From: Hofstenia miamia | Lineage: Eukaryota; Xenacoelomorpha; Acoela | DNA: 64,000 nucleotides | Assembly (NCBI GenBank): GCA_004352715.1 | Contig: SCFE01000001.1 | Location: forward strand, 1,846,569 to 1,910,568 | Direction of reading: 5' to 3' | Shown: positions 1-12,900 of the stretch, one piece after another | Layout of the letters: each line of letters opens with the position of its first letter | How positions within the stretch are numbered: the stretch's first letter is position 1 | Made by a program: the position numbers and the translations under genes | The notes under the pieces: model-generated | Told to the model about the DNA's origin: nothing | Databases searched by the model: none | What the model saw: only the letters and a program-made list of their open reading frames with translations

Positions 1-267
1 AATTACTTATTAGTTGACAATGGTATTTTAAAATATATATTTGTGCTACAACTGTTGCAGTTCTATAGATGTGGTGCCATTGTGTCCGTATTACAAGTGA
101 ATGTCTGGTCGTGAGACACCACTTTATTGATCATAGAATTTATCGCCTTTATTCTACAATTTATACTAACTTTTCTATAGACTCACGCTATTACAATGTG
201 ATGTTGTCAATCCGTTTTTAACTAAGTCGTAGTTTTAGATCCGGACTTGTTACACCATAATCCAAGC

Positions 268-474
268 CTAGCCGTCATACCGAAGAACCAATATAAAAAT
301 GTGTTCACTGGTGACAAGGTTTCGTTCGTTCGGTGCTGTGGTCCCCTGGGTACAAAAAAGTTTTCTGACTGCATTTGAAAGCATCGCGTACGCCTTTGCA
401 TTGGTCCTCCAGAACAAGAAGGGATTCATTAGTGTATCGGCGAATAATTTGTTCTCGTATGCAGAAAATTCCAA
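268..474 (-). pseudogene. hAT transposase C-terminal (dimerisation domain) relic
   Basis: A 68-codon open stretch on the minus strand reads like the C-terminal dimerisation region of hAT transposases. It has NPFLFWRTNAKAYAMLS (family: NPL-x-WW-x-N-x3-YP-x-LS), then VRKLFCTQGTTAPNE (family: ARK-x-LC-x2-ATSAPSE), then a degraded RxFSxAGxI block. No upstream transposase ORF is intact, so this is a dead fragment. The assignment rests on motif similarity by eye; a Pfam Dimer_Tnp_hAT search would settle it. Confidence 0.6.
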
Positions 475-3400
475 AAAATATTGAAAAATTTCATTTTAGT
501 TCAATAAGGACCACTTACTCGTTCAGCAAGTCATGGCATGTGACATGGCACTCGTAATACTAGCTGTCGTAGCTTCCTCAGTGCAGATGTTCTGTTCAAG
601 TTCTTACATTATCGAACATTAGTAGTATTACCGTTTTCTATTGGTTGCACGTAATTTAATTTTATACAATATCAAAAAAGAGTGAAAATTGTATACAATT
701 TTGAAAATGTCATTCTTATTATTTCGGATCGGCTCTGTTACAACTCTGTTATATATTGACTATATTTTTTATATTTTGCTTTGTCATTATTGATGTTTGC
801 TAAATTAGTTCTATCACATGTTGGCTTGCTTATCTTAAGCGATTATCTGCACTAATTTTTTGTTTACATTTCAATTAGTATTCTGTGCAAACGAGTAGAA
901 AGGTATCTTATTTATTGTGTTTATGTTTGAACGGTTAATCTACCGGCCTTTTCACTACATTGCCAAAATTTGTTTGGTGTAGTTGCTAATTTATCTATAT
1001 ACCACATTGACAAATTTCCATCAATTTAGCATTGGTTTTCTCAAAAAATTGTAAGCTTTCATGTAAGATTAGTATGGGTAATTTTTTAATTTTAGCGATA
1101 TTTGCAAATACTTTTATAGATTTAATTTTTCTCTTTCATATGTTTTATGGATCTTATTTAAATCTATGATTGAGAATTTTAAAGGCAATGAGTTAGTTGC
1201 GCCAAAAGGGATACCAACAAAAACATAGTTTTGTAATTTTAGTGATTTAGTTTATTACAAGATTATTTGGGAAACGTGTATAAGTTGAATATTGAATTAT
1301 AGTTTAAAAATTAATTTGCATTACTTCTAACAAACAAATTCAAGTTTTAACACGCGCTGATCAAATGTGTTACATTTTTACAATTGGCTACTTAATGCAT
1401 GCATTTTTTTTACATGTGGATATCGCAATATAACGTTGTATCTCACTCGTAATTGTTCTGGCTTTACAATTCTATCGAAGCATTAGTACAATATAGGAAA
1501 CTCTATATTACATTTTCCATACAATGTTTTGAAGATGTTAGGCCTAATAAAGTTTATTCTATCATCAAAGATGATTAATGATGAGCTAGAGAAAATAATG
1601 ATGAACCTAAGTTCAATGCGGATAGAGAAGGATGAAAATGATGTTGACAAGAACATTGCCTGATGAAAATTAACTGCTTGTTGAAAGAAAAGTTTTAAAT
1701 AACTTATTTGAATGTCTATTGGAAAATAGATTTAAATTAATTGGGAAGTAAAGGCCTAATCTGAGAAAAATACTATGAACAGTTATCTCTTTAAAGCCTA
1801 CGATAAAAAATGTTTATAGGTACAGCATTGTTAAAGAAAATCAAGTATTGCAAAAATGATATCACAAGTTGGCACGGCTAAGTCAAATAAAAAATGAATT
1901 TAGTAATTAGGAATACATATGGTCTGCAATTTCAATACTTTACTATTCTCCGAACTAGGCCCGTAGCCACGGGGGGTTAGGAGGGATCGAACCCCCTGGA
2001 AGTTCAGGCAACCCCTCCTAGACAACAAAGCTAAAGGCAAAATCAGCATGTAAAAATAAAATTTGTTAATTCAATTGTTGTAACATTGCTCCTAATAATA
2101 ATGTTGCCTATATTTTTATAAAATTTTCGCGGGCCTTCAGCCCGCATTTGGTCACTTGATCACTATACTAGATGACCTCACAAGTCACATAATCCGCTTA
2201 CGCCCATGGATGCAACAAAAATAAAATGGTGTACAGACTTGGTAAAGTTTTTGTTTATATTGTAAAGAAAGTCGAAATTCCCATCAACCCCTCCTAGATG
2301 CGCATCGACCCCTTTAGGTGATCATGCTGGCTACGGGCCTGTTCCGAACTGTGGCAACAAATTGAGTTACAAAATCTTCTGAAGCACTATTGTTTTAGCA
2401 GATGATTTCAAGAAATTCGATAGATCAGATATCATTTCTGAAGGAAATTTACATGTTTTTTAATGGACTAACTAGAGGTCGTTCTCAGCTTGACAAAATA
2501 TTATCTGATAACACTGTTTTTGGAATGCTACATGTACCTCAAATAAAACTGAGCACCTGTTAATTTCAATATGTGTGAACCTGCAAGTAAAGACCGATTA
2601 ATTTCGATGGCCGATATATAAAAATAAGTTTCGTTTGATGAAGACGAATTTAAAAATTGTCTCCAACCGCAACGACTTCTAGCTTTGCAAAATGCCTGTA
2701 TGGGACTTGGCTAGTCTATTTAAAAAAACAAAATAGTTTAAGGTTAGAGCGCTATAGAGGCAAATAAATTTTTATTTAATATTTTAAGCCTATTTCCAAT
2801 AAGAAAATTTTATCAGTTGAAATCACAAGAAATGATTCAGACAATAATGAAATTTTTTCTACAAAAGATTTTTTATAAAACTTTCTACGATATTAAATCA
2901 ATACTTCCTCTACAAAATGAGACCATTAGAGAAAATATGGTAATTTTTGAGGCTTTGGACTTTATCAATATGCTAAGTTTAATTATGCTCCTGAGTTGAC
3001 AAAGCCTGGTTAGTGTATTCATGGAATGCTATTTGCTTCACAATAGATTTAAATTGTAGAAATGGGAAATAAAAACCGTAGTTTTATGTAAACTTCCAAG
3101 GCATAATCGAAATTTTGAAAAGCTGTTTATAGAAGACCTATAGCGACAGAACAGGTGATTGAATTCGCTTTAAATTTGTCTGGATATTTCTCAATTCATA
3201 AAAGTAAGTCAGGAAGGCACAGCTTAATTAGGATTTTCATAAATCTAAAATTTAAAAAAGTTTAGAGAGAGGTAGAATACTCTATGTTAGGTAGGGTAAG
3301 AATAAATTCTCATTTTTTATTTAATTCAATATAATTCATGTTTTAGAACGGAAAGCAACAGTAATTAATTGAGTAATTACAAAAAAAATTATAATTTTGC

Positions 3401-3736
3401 ACAGTGAATGTTTTTCCCAAGTAACTCAAATGATGTTGATATTGGATTCTTTATTATCCAAAATAACAAATGACTAGATACACAGGATTTAATTACTTTT
3501 TCACTATTTGCTTCCCATCATAGTATGTATTTAGTTTAAAATTATATTGTGAATTAATTCTACTAATAGATTCACTTAATCTGATAGTGATCAAAATGTT
3601 TTTCCAATTTGCAATGTAATCTTTGTTTTTACAATTATGAAATTATATTCCGAGATATGCAATTAGCAAGTAATATTTATAGTTTTTAAAATATTTGTGT
3701 TGGAATATATTAAATTTGTTTTATATTTTTTTTTAG
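475..3736. other. Upstream flank or first intron of MTR, no gene recognised
   Basis: Apart from the MITE at 1956-2341, this AT-rich stretch shows no coding exon. The short open frames in it have no recognisable content. It is either the 5' flank of MTR or, if a non-coding first exon exists, an intron; the acceptor at 3731-3736 allows either. No promoter could be placed with confidence. Confidence 0.5.
1956..2341. mobile_element. hAT-type MITE with 8-bp target duplication
   Basis: Terminal inverted repeats of 13 bp match exactly (AGGCCCGTAGCCA at 1957-1969 and its reverse complement at 2328-2340). Extending by one base gives TAGGCCC...GGGCCTG ends. The flanks CTCCGAAC (1948-1955) and TTCCGAAC (2342-2349) agree at 7 of 8 bases, which is the target duplication length of hAT elements. 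The interior (about 386 bp) has no coding capacity, so this is a non-autonomous element. Confidence 0.75.
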
Positions 3737-3742
3737 ATTAAT
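3729..3742 (+). promoter_or_regulatory. 3' splice acceptor 6 nt before the MTR start codon
   Basis: A run of T followed by TAG (ending at 3736) precedes ATTAAT and then the ATG at 3743. Only six bases separate acceptor and start codon. This could be the acceptor for an upstream non-coding exon or a spliced-leader trans-splicing acceptor. The sequence alone cannot tell which. Confidence 0.55.
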
Positions 3743-3761
3743 ATGCCAAGTGATCCAAGAG
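3743..3761 (+). CDS. MTR: MTR coding exon 1
   Basis: Encodes MPSDPR and the first base of the next codon. The exon itself begins at 3737 after a TTTTAG acceptor, and the donor is GAG|GTTAGT. The ATG is assigned because joining to exon 2 in phase gives a leader of expected length before the conserved [10 protein letters not shown] motif. As this tiny exon has little sequence to test, an upstream coding exon cannot be fully excluded. Confidence 0.8.
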
Positions 3762-6700
3762 GTTAGTGTATGCTTATATGTAGTACTCATCTGTCATCTT
3801 TATAACACTGCCAGGATAGCAATCGGGTCGGATAGATTTATCAGAAATTTATCAGATTTAAGAAACCGCATTTGTGTGCGTTTAAGTAAATAATATTTTT
3901 TTACGTTTTGTTTGCATATTTCTTGTGTTTTGTTTTGTCATGTTTTTTGTTCACATCAATATTTTTTTTCAATGATACATAGCAAGCGTCGAATTTCTGA
4001 TCTATGGGTCTTGGCAATTATCATCAGATCGGGTAGGGTTTTGGAGTGACACATTTGACACTTTTGCCATCAGATTGGTATCGAATCAGTAATTGATATA
4101 ATGACGTTTTTAATGGAATGTGGACTGTATTTTACTTTATAATGTTTAGGTGATGTTTTTGCTGAACTTCATTCTTTGTTATCGGAGCGAATCGCCATTT
4201 TTGATGGTGCTATGGGAACGACAATTCAAAACTACATCTTAACTGAAAGTGAATTTCGCGGAAGCCGTTTTGCTGATCACCCCTGTTCTCTCCAAGGAAA
4301 CAACGATCTGTTGACCATAACCAAACCTGACATTATTGAAGACATTCACTTGGTTTGCTCTTTTTAAAGTTTCTTTACTAACGATTAATGAGGATACCAT
4401 TTTACAGATGATAATATTTTTATTATTTGTGTTGCTTTGGAAGTCTTTGCCCATGGATTAGGCGACCATAATTACAATATTTGGTAGGTTCTGATCAAAA
4501 GGGGTACTTTAGGAAAATGAGGAAATCATGTCCATTTGGTTGGGTGAAGGATAATTAGATTACTTTAATTAAAATTTTTTTACACGAAAATCAAAGCCCA
4601 AATATAATAAATTCATAAGTTATTACTCATCTATGAAATGGTTCAACAGATGATATAGTTATGCCACAAAAAATTTATTTATCAATTGACATGAAATTTG
4701 TAACAAAGCTGTTTATCAGCGCTTTAAGAAATCAATTACATTTTCTAATTTATTTGGGTGATCAATTATTTCCTATTACTTTTTAATGGTTTGTTTGTAA
4801 CACCTTGCTGTTTGGTGGAGATTGAAGACTTTCATTTTTCTTATCCAGTATCTAAAACTAATAATTTAATTGAATTGGATTACCTCGATTTTTCAAAACG
4901 GATAAGATAAAAAGTTCTTTGTTTAGATAAAGATTTACAATTATAATAACTGTTTTTTATATGAATACAAGTTATAAAAGTATCAATTATTTACAAAAGA
5001 CACACATGCAATCATTCGGCATATGGATATTAATCGCATATTTTTCAATTAATTTTTTGATCCATTTTCAACCCTGCTTATGATTTAAGAGGACGTTGTT
5101 ATCCTCACGCGTTGTTGAGAAAGTAATTATAATTTTTTGCTGTGATTGCAGATTTTGGATACTTTTATTAATATTTAATGAGATATGACTTTTTAAAAAA
5201 TTGGCTAGAAACCTTAAAAATTTAAAAAATCCCTGGTAATTTAAGGTTAATCGTAATAACAATAACTTAATTAGGGTTATTTTGTTTTTAGGGCTATCTT
5301 GAAGCCGGAGCTGACATTATTGAAACTAACACTTTCAGTTCAACACGAATAGCTCAAGCAGATTACCAATTGGAGCACTTGGTACGTGGTTTCATTTTCG
5401 AATAAATAGTGTCATTAATATCAGTAAATTTTAATTGACATTTCCACTTCATTGTTTTTTCATTTTAATGTACGAATAGTTTTGTCGCATAACGACTTCT
5501 AGGTAACTTGCTTTGGCCAATCAATTGTACAAGATGCATTAAAATATATTTTCTATTTACACGGTGATACACGATGCATAAAATGCATCCACATAAGTGC
5601 GAAGTTTAAAATTTATCGAGTAGGCTGATGTTCGAGGTTGGCGCAGCCATCAGAGCGACATCTATAGAACTGAATTAGAGCTGTATAATATTCCATATAA
5701 AAACCCTATAGGCCTAATAGCCTTGTAAAAAACCGTATATGATGCAAGAAGTATTAGGAAACTATCTATCTGCAAAAAACATATCAATCTGATTAATAAG
5801 ACATACCCTAATCAATGTTAAACGTCACTGCCATATTAAAGATAATAAATGCGGTTTCCTTTTTATGAAACATTTCGTTTGTCTTGATATAGTTTTAATT
5901 ATCAATCGGCTCAGCCGTCTACATTTTCCGGCGGCTGGCTGGCCTAAAATATGTCGGAGGCGCCTCAGCCGGCTGGTGCCCACCTCTAGATAATGTAGAT
6001 TGACTTGTAGTAGTTGTGGTTTTCTTGCAGATTTTAATCTAGAATTTTTTCGAATATTAGTATTCATTTTATCAAAGTCAATTCGTTTATCACTGATATC
6101 TTCAGCTCACTTGCATTCTGTAGATGGAGATTAACATGTCTATCTTTAGGCAAATCCATGATATCAGGACATCAGGACTGGTCGACATTTTTTGACAATT
6201 CTTGTCAACATAACTGAGAATATGCTCTCTTGTATCAACAATTATTAATTTTACTTTTTTGTGAATCTCTAAGTTTTCCAAGTGGTCCTTGCAATACTGT
6301 ATAATACGAATGTGGCGTAAATTGGACTGGTTAAAATTGACCGATATGTGCCGTTGTAAGCATAGGAAAACAAGCACAGCCAAAGCCCAAAAACTATTCC
6401 GCAAGGACAGTCCTGCGGTACCAGTCATGTTATTTTTCCCGTTCCGTTACTTTTCCCCGGACCAGGAACAGAAGCAAAACACATGGCGTTATAATTACGG
6501 GATCGGGACTACGTTGATTTAATATATGCCATTATATTGTTTGTTAAGTTTTTTAAAAGCTGCATTCATTATTCAAATTGCTTAAGGTCCTCGCATCTGA
6601 ATATTTTGTGTGTTTTCTTGATATAATGCGAATATTCGTATTGGGTGTTTTAGCCTATGTTTGGCACTTAGAATCCGATTTTAAAGTAATATACTCTACG

Positions 6701-6921
6701 AAATATATCAGAAATAATTGTACAGAAGCAAGACCAAATCAGAAAATTTGAGCAAGGGACGGGATCTCTTTGTGAACGGGACCAAAAATTTATGATCCTG
6801 CAACTCTCTAGTCCATATTTTCTTCCATATTTACACTATATACACGAAAATATACAGTGGACTTATATCTTGTGCTAATTTTATTAATTTTTGTTCTTTG
6901 CATGGTCAAGCAACATCTATT

Positions 6922-6977
<56 letters not shown>

Positions 6978-9900
6978 TTGCTAAAGCGCCACTCTACAGG
7001 GCGCTGACAAAAAACAATACAACAAATATAAAAACACGAGTTCAGGTCTCGAAGAGGTATGTTTTTAATTTCTTCTTAAAGCATTGGCGTGAAGACCCCG
7101 ATCGAAGATAGGCAGGAAGAGAGTTCCACAAACTCGGGCAAAGTGGGAGAACGCATTGCCACCAATTGTAACATAGGCAGGGTGATTCGGCTCCAGCCGA
7201 GTGCGGCTCATATTGCTGAATTAGTTCCTTGATATAAGTAGGAGATGATTGAGAATAAATAGCCTGATGTATTATTGTTAGTACTTTGTATTGTGCCCGA
7301 TTCTTTACACGGAGCCAGTGTAGTTCAGTAATCATGGTGGATGTAGAACAGCGGCCAGGACGGTTAAACACAAAACGAGCAGCTGCATTCTGAATTTTCT
7401 GGAGACGAAAAACCCATCAGTTACGAAGTGCTGCTGAACAGCCTTTTGATATCATCTGAATTTGAAGTGTTGGTGATAGAGACCAATGGGGACACCAAGA
7501 TCTCGAACGGAAATCCTTGGAAAACAAGCTGCAGAACCAATGGTAAGTGGAGACGGTGTGTATGACATATAGTCATGTGACGGCAGCCAAACAAATTCCA
7601 GCTTATCGTCAGTGAATGATAATCCATTACAAATGAGCCAGCTCGACACGGAGTAAACAGCAATTTGCAATAGCGTGGCATATTTGTGGGGATATTGCAG
7701 TGATTATAATTTGAAGATCATCCGCAAATGACAGATGGAAGACTTCAGGATATTCAAGGAGCAGTGTCGATAACACCGATATATACATGGTGAAAAGAAC
7801 GGGACCAAATGCAGAGCCTTGCGGGACGCCACAGTTTAGCGGATAGCTAGAGTAAGATGAATTCGCAGAGGAGACCTTGAATCGCCTGTTAGAGAGATAT
7901 GAATGAATCCACTGAAGAACAGTACTATCAAAGGCAATCAATGTCTTAAACGGCGTCGCAAGACAACATTGTCAACAGTGTCAAATTCTGATGAGAGGTC
8001 AGTCAGAATAAGCATTGAGCAGAGATTCTTGTCACGGGCTAACCCATAACTTATCATAGGCAGAAAGCAACCACGTTTCCGTTGAATGTTCGACACGGTA
8101 CGCACTCTGTTTGGGTCAAGTAACTCATTAGAAGAGAGATGATTTAGGATCTGATCAAGTACGACATGTTCCTATACTTTTGAAAAAAACGGAAGAAGAG
8201 ATACAGGACGAGAGCTTTTCGGTTGAGCAGGATCAAGATTGGGCTTTTTAAGGATAGGAATGACTGATGCCTTTTTCCACATGTACGGAAAGGAACCACA
8301 ATTGAGAGAGGAATGAATTATGTTAATAACCATTAGAACGATTTGAAAGTAAAGCAACAAGAGCCTTGCAATGGTGAAGAATATACTATATGCAAAATAC
8401 GAAGAATATACTATATGCAAAATACGATGTTCTTATAGAATTTCATCCAAAAATATTTGTACAATTTAACCTATGCTATGAATAAGTTTAGTTTTCTCTA
8501 ACAAAATTTCACGGATTTATATACAAATACATTATACGTAACACTGTAAAATAGCCTACCGCGGAAAATGTCCTCCGTGGTAAGCTATTGTTGAACACCA
8601 AAATTAGTAATAGTGTAGTTACAAATATCGAACTCCTATATTTCACCTTTCATATGAATATGAACGCGCATGGGGAGTACTAGGAAATTTCGTTTAAGTG
8701 TTTTTCATAAAATATTCTCGCTTAATATTTCTACAAAACAATTCTCCTGCACTTTTAATTTAAACGAAAATACTTTTTAGCTATCATTTAAGGAGCACTT
8801 CATCAGAAATATACGTTAAAGTGGAGGCGTAAAAGTATGTTTGAAAAAGAAAACTTTTAAAGTTACAGCATTTTTAAAGTTTTGTAAAGTTGAGCTTTGA
8901 ATGTGACATTGAATTATCTACGTAAGTGATTGCTCATTGTTCAAAATATTCATTTATTACTCATTCCAGATTTATTGCCTTCTTGCTGAGAAATGTAAGT
9001 TCAAACCACCAAATTTTAACCTCAACCTAATGTCAATACCATTATAAAGAGCTTAATTTTGACAATATGATATCATTCTTTGCTAAATATAGTATAGGAA
9101 TTATCTAACTTTTTTTACTGTATTTAACTCTACGTACTGAAGTATAAAATGTCAATAACACACTGAGATTCGCCGATTTACCTGTTTTTTATTTCAAAGA
9201 AACTAAGGATAAAATAATGAGCTTTGGCACAGTGAAATATACACATTTAAATTACAGTTTTGCCAATTTTCAAAAAATATATTAATTGGTTTCGATTTTA
9301 TATGCAAATGAAGTTGTAACGTCATCAATTTTTTGACAAATATTAGTGAAGAGGAACCTAAAGTTAATTGAGGATTGAAAATAGAAGGAGACAGTTTATT
9401 AAACTATATTGCTTCTAATAATTGTTAAGGACAGGAAACAAAAAAACTAAGCTCAAGCTCAACCAGGGCTGCAATTTTTCATAATTTTAAAATAAACGAA
9501 TAATAATTTAGAAATAAAGTCAATGAATGATTTTTATTTATGTTTCAAAAATCAAATATGTAATAAGACATAAATTATGTTCACTTTCAAGGTCAAAGTC
9601 CAAACAAGTTAAAAACTAATAAAAAAATTTGCAGCCCCCTTGCTCAACTTCAATTTTTTTTTCAATGAGAATTCTAATTTTTGCAAAATATTAAAATTCT
9701 TTCCATACCTAGTATTCAGGTAATGAGATGGTCTAATGCCCTTAAGAAGAACAACTACCCTGAAATATTTTGTTCTCTAAAGAAAAACTGTGTAAGTAGA
9801 AAATGATAGTTTAGACAACTCTCTATCTTATGGTGTTTTCAGATTTTAAATATTAGTGTTTAAAAATATTTTAGGGAAGCCATCACAGATTTTGAAAAAT

Positions 9901-12900
9901 CCCTAGTAGAATCAGTGTTAAAGTAAAAGTTCATCACAAGCTAATAATGAATTCGATTTAAATGCATGTGATATTGTTCCAGATATCAATATAAGAGATG
10001 AGATCATCTAAACTTCAAACATTATCAGACTTGACCTGATTCAGTGGCAAACGTGAACTGATTTAAACCTATTTAACCCTGATGTGTATAGAGGAAGGAA
10101 CTTTTTAAAAGCAATATCATCTTCTCGAATTATATTTGCCCTTTTCGTTTACAATGCATCTGAATACAAACATCAGTTTTAGGTATTAACATATTCTTAA
10201 AGAACAGTAAATTATTTTTAAAATTAAGCCTAACCATGCAACTATAGTAACATTTTGATAATATTTAGAGTGTTTTTGATGTAAATACCAACATTAATAC
10301 TACTGCATTTCAGAGGAAAGTAGACATAAGCCTTACATTTAGCCGGGGATGTTGCAGATAGTATGCAATAATTATATACTGTTACCTGTCTACCCATTGT
10401 TGATGTTTTACGTCAGTCTATGACACATATCACATATGTATGTGATGAAAAAAGCATTTAAGCATGGTAGTGTACATATCCATATCGAATTATATAGATG
10501 TTTTTCATCTAATACCAAAATTTTATCAAATTCAACCAATAACATTACTGCTAGTCAACCTGATTCTCCTCCTGTTTTGTCATAGACCTGATTTGTGATG
10601 CCTCAATTTTGGGCTGACCTAATTGATCTTGGCCTGATTCAACATAATGTAATACATTTTTCCAGGGTCATAATTTTATTCGATATTTTATAGTACTGTG
10701 ACCCATATAACAATTCAATAATAAAACTGCATTGTTATATTAAAATTGGTAGAATTTTACAAATGTTGTAATTTATATTTAGGCGTATGAATTGAATAAT
10801 GCAGCAGCCTCTTTGGCCAAATCAGCGGTAGAAAAACACCAAAAGAAAACAGGTAACGGTAAAATTTTACATTTTCAATTAAAAAACACTCAATTTCAAT
10901 TGTTGTTTAATATCTAGAATGATATATTTATTTTACGAATTTTATAAAATATTTTAGCTCTTCACATTTTGCATTTGCTTTAGATATCAAACAAATTTTG
11001 TATATACATATGCATATTTTTGTATCTTCCACTCCCTGGGTTTTATGATAAACATCCATATACCAATGTACCTCTATCATTAATAATCAAGATTTTTATA
11101 CTCAAATTTATTCAAACGCGTGAAATAATCTAAGCTAGTGATTCGAAGTTTAAAAGAATTGTAAGAAATTAAAGTTAATTTATTGAAAAAAATACTCCCT
11201 TTTGGGGATATAATTCAATTAAATTTATGGATAAAATACATCTAAAGGACTTGTCTATTAAAATATGTATACACTTTTTGTAGTGTTTTGAACTGAAATT
11301 AGTTTGTGGAATGAGTCTGTAGCAATTTTACCAATAAATTTGTTTTCATGGCTACGAATGCATTTAGCAAAAATCGTTGTGATGAAAATGTCTTTGGACA
11401 GGACGCCAATGTTTCCAATCAAATTACGGAAAAACAATTGTTTTTATCAAAATAAGTCACTATGTGTAATGTGATTGTCTCATACGATGAAGTGTTATGG
11501 GAGTTGCACTATTAACATTTTTCAGTGGTGACACCCAAAATACATTTGAGTTTTTGACTATTGTTGAATTTTCCTATATTATACGAATAAAATTTTTACT
11601 ATATATATATATATATATATATAGACCAAGATATATTAATATATGTATATGTATTTGTTGCTCAGAGATGGAATCGGGTCGGTTTTTTCCACCAGACAGA
11701 CGTTATCGAAATTTGTCTTATTCAATAGAAGATCTTTGTGATTTTCTGTATTGTTTATAATTCAAGTGCATTTTATACCATACCAGCATGTATATAATAA
11801 ATCATCGTAAATTTATGTGATGGTTAGGATTTTCGACATAGTGTATGCCAATCGATGACTAAAATTGTTAATTGATACAAGAGAAAAAAATTAAGATGGG
11901 TGCATACAATTAATATTTAAAAAATATCAAATAGGGAGCTATTAGACCCAGAGTAGTACACTGGGATTTTTCGTATTGTAGCCCCTTTATAAATTTGAGG
12001 TCCTTAATGTATGCTCGCAGACTTCCTTCTCTACACGACTTGGAAAATCAAACCAATTTCGTTAGGTTATTGTAGTAAATCAAAATTTAAAAACAGTTAA
12101 TGAGAGATGAAGTTAGTTTAACGCCTTTATTTTAGAATTAACTGCTGTTGCCATTTCGAAATTTAAATATTGATTTTTACATCAATTACATGCATATGTG
12201 CATTGACCAAAACGTGTAAAATTTAATGAGCTTTTAAATTAACAATCAGATCATTACGGACTTATAAATGGAAGCTTTTTAGAAAATCACATCTCTTTAG
12301 TTCAGAATTGATTGTTTGAGAAGCTCTACAAGACGGGTTTAATTTTGTAACACATTTATGAATGAAGATTAAGTTGGTGGGATCCCTTAGATTATTTTAA
12401 ATTGATTTTAATCAATAAAATTCTTGATGAATCCAATTTTGTTTGGTTCAACTTATATATAACTTGAATTTATTTTGCAATCTATGTTTATGTATTCAGG
12501 TGCTATTGAAATCATATATAGATTTATTTTAAAAATAACCAATTTTTTGACATTTGTCATTTAGGCAAACGTTGTTTTGTTGCAGGAGCGATGGGTCCAA
12601 CCAACAAAACCCTATCGGTTTCTCCCTCCGTTGAAAATCCGGATTTTCGCAACATTAGTAGATTTATGTGCTTCTGTATTGTACTTTTATCCTTTTTAGC
12701 TTTCGATGAATTGAGAGAGGCTTATAAAGAGCAGGCACGAGGATTGTTGGACGGAGGGTCCGATATTCTGTTAGTAGAGACAGTATTTGATACTGCAAAT
12801 GCGCGGGTAAGTTTGTCATATTTAACTTAAGGACGCTTATAATTTCTGGTCTTATGAGATGTATGTCATGTAGTTGTGTGAAGTATAATTTAATAAAAAA

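Larger units (their letters stand above)
5382..10782 (+). other. MTR intron 3
   Basis: 5.4-kb intron. It contains a locally GC-rich stretch (about 5905-5990, no identity found), a TA microsatellite (6925-6970), a CR1/L2-type retroelement relic (7042-8420) and a hairpin (8552-8587). From 8590 to 10782 it is AT-rich with nothing recognised. Confidence 0.8.

Noticed and set aside
299-557. Plus-strand open frames near the left end
   Set aside because: Antisense to the hAT relic at 268-474, which has the recognisable motifs.
6857-7111. Open frame with a long Ile-Tyr repeat
   Set aside because: It is translated TA microsatellite, as are the similar frames at 11497, 17545 and 48299.
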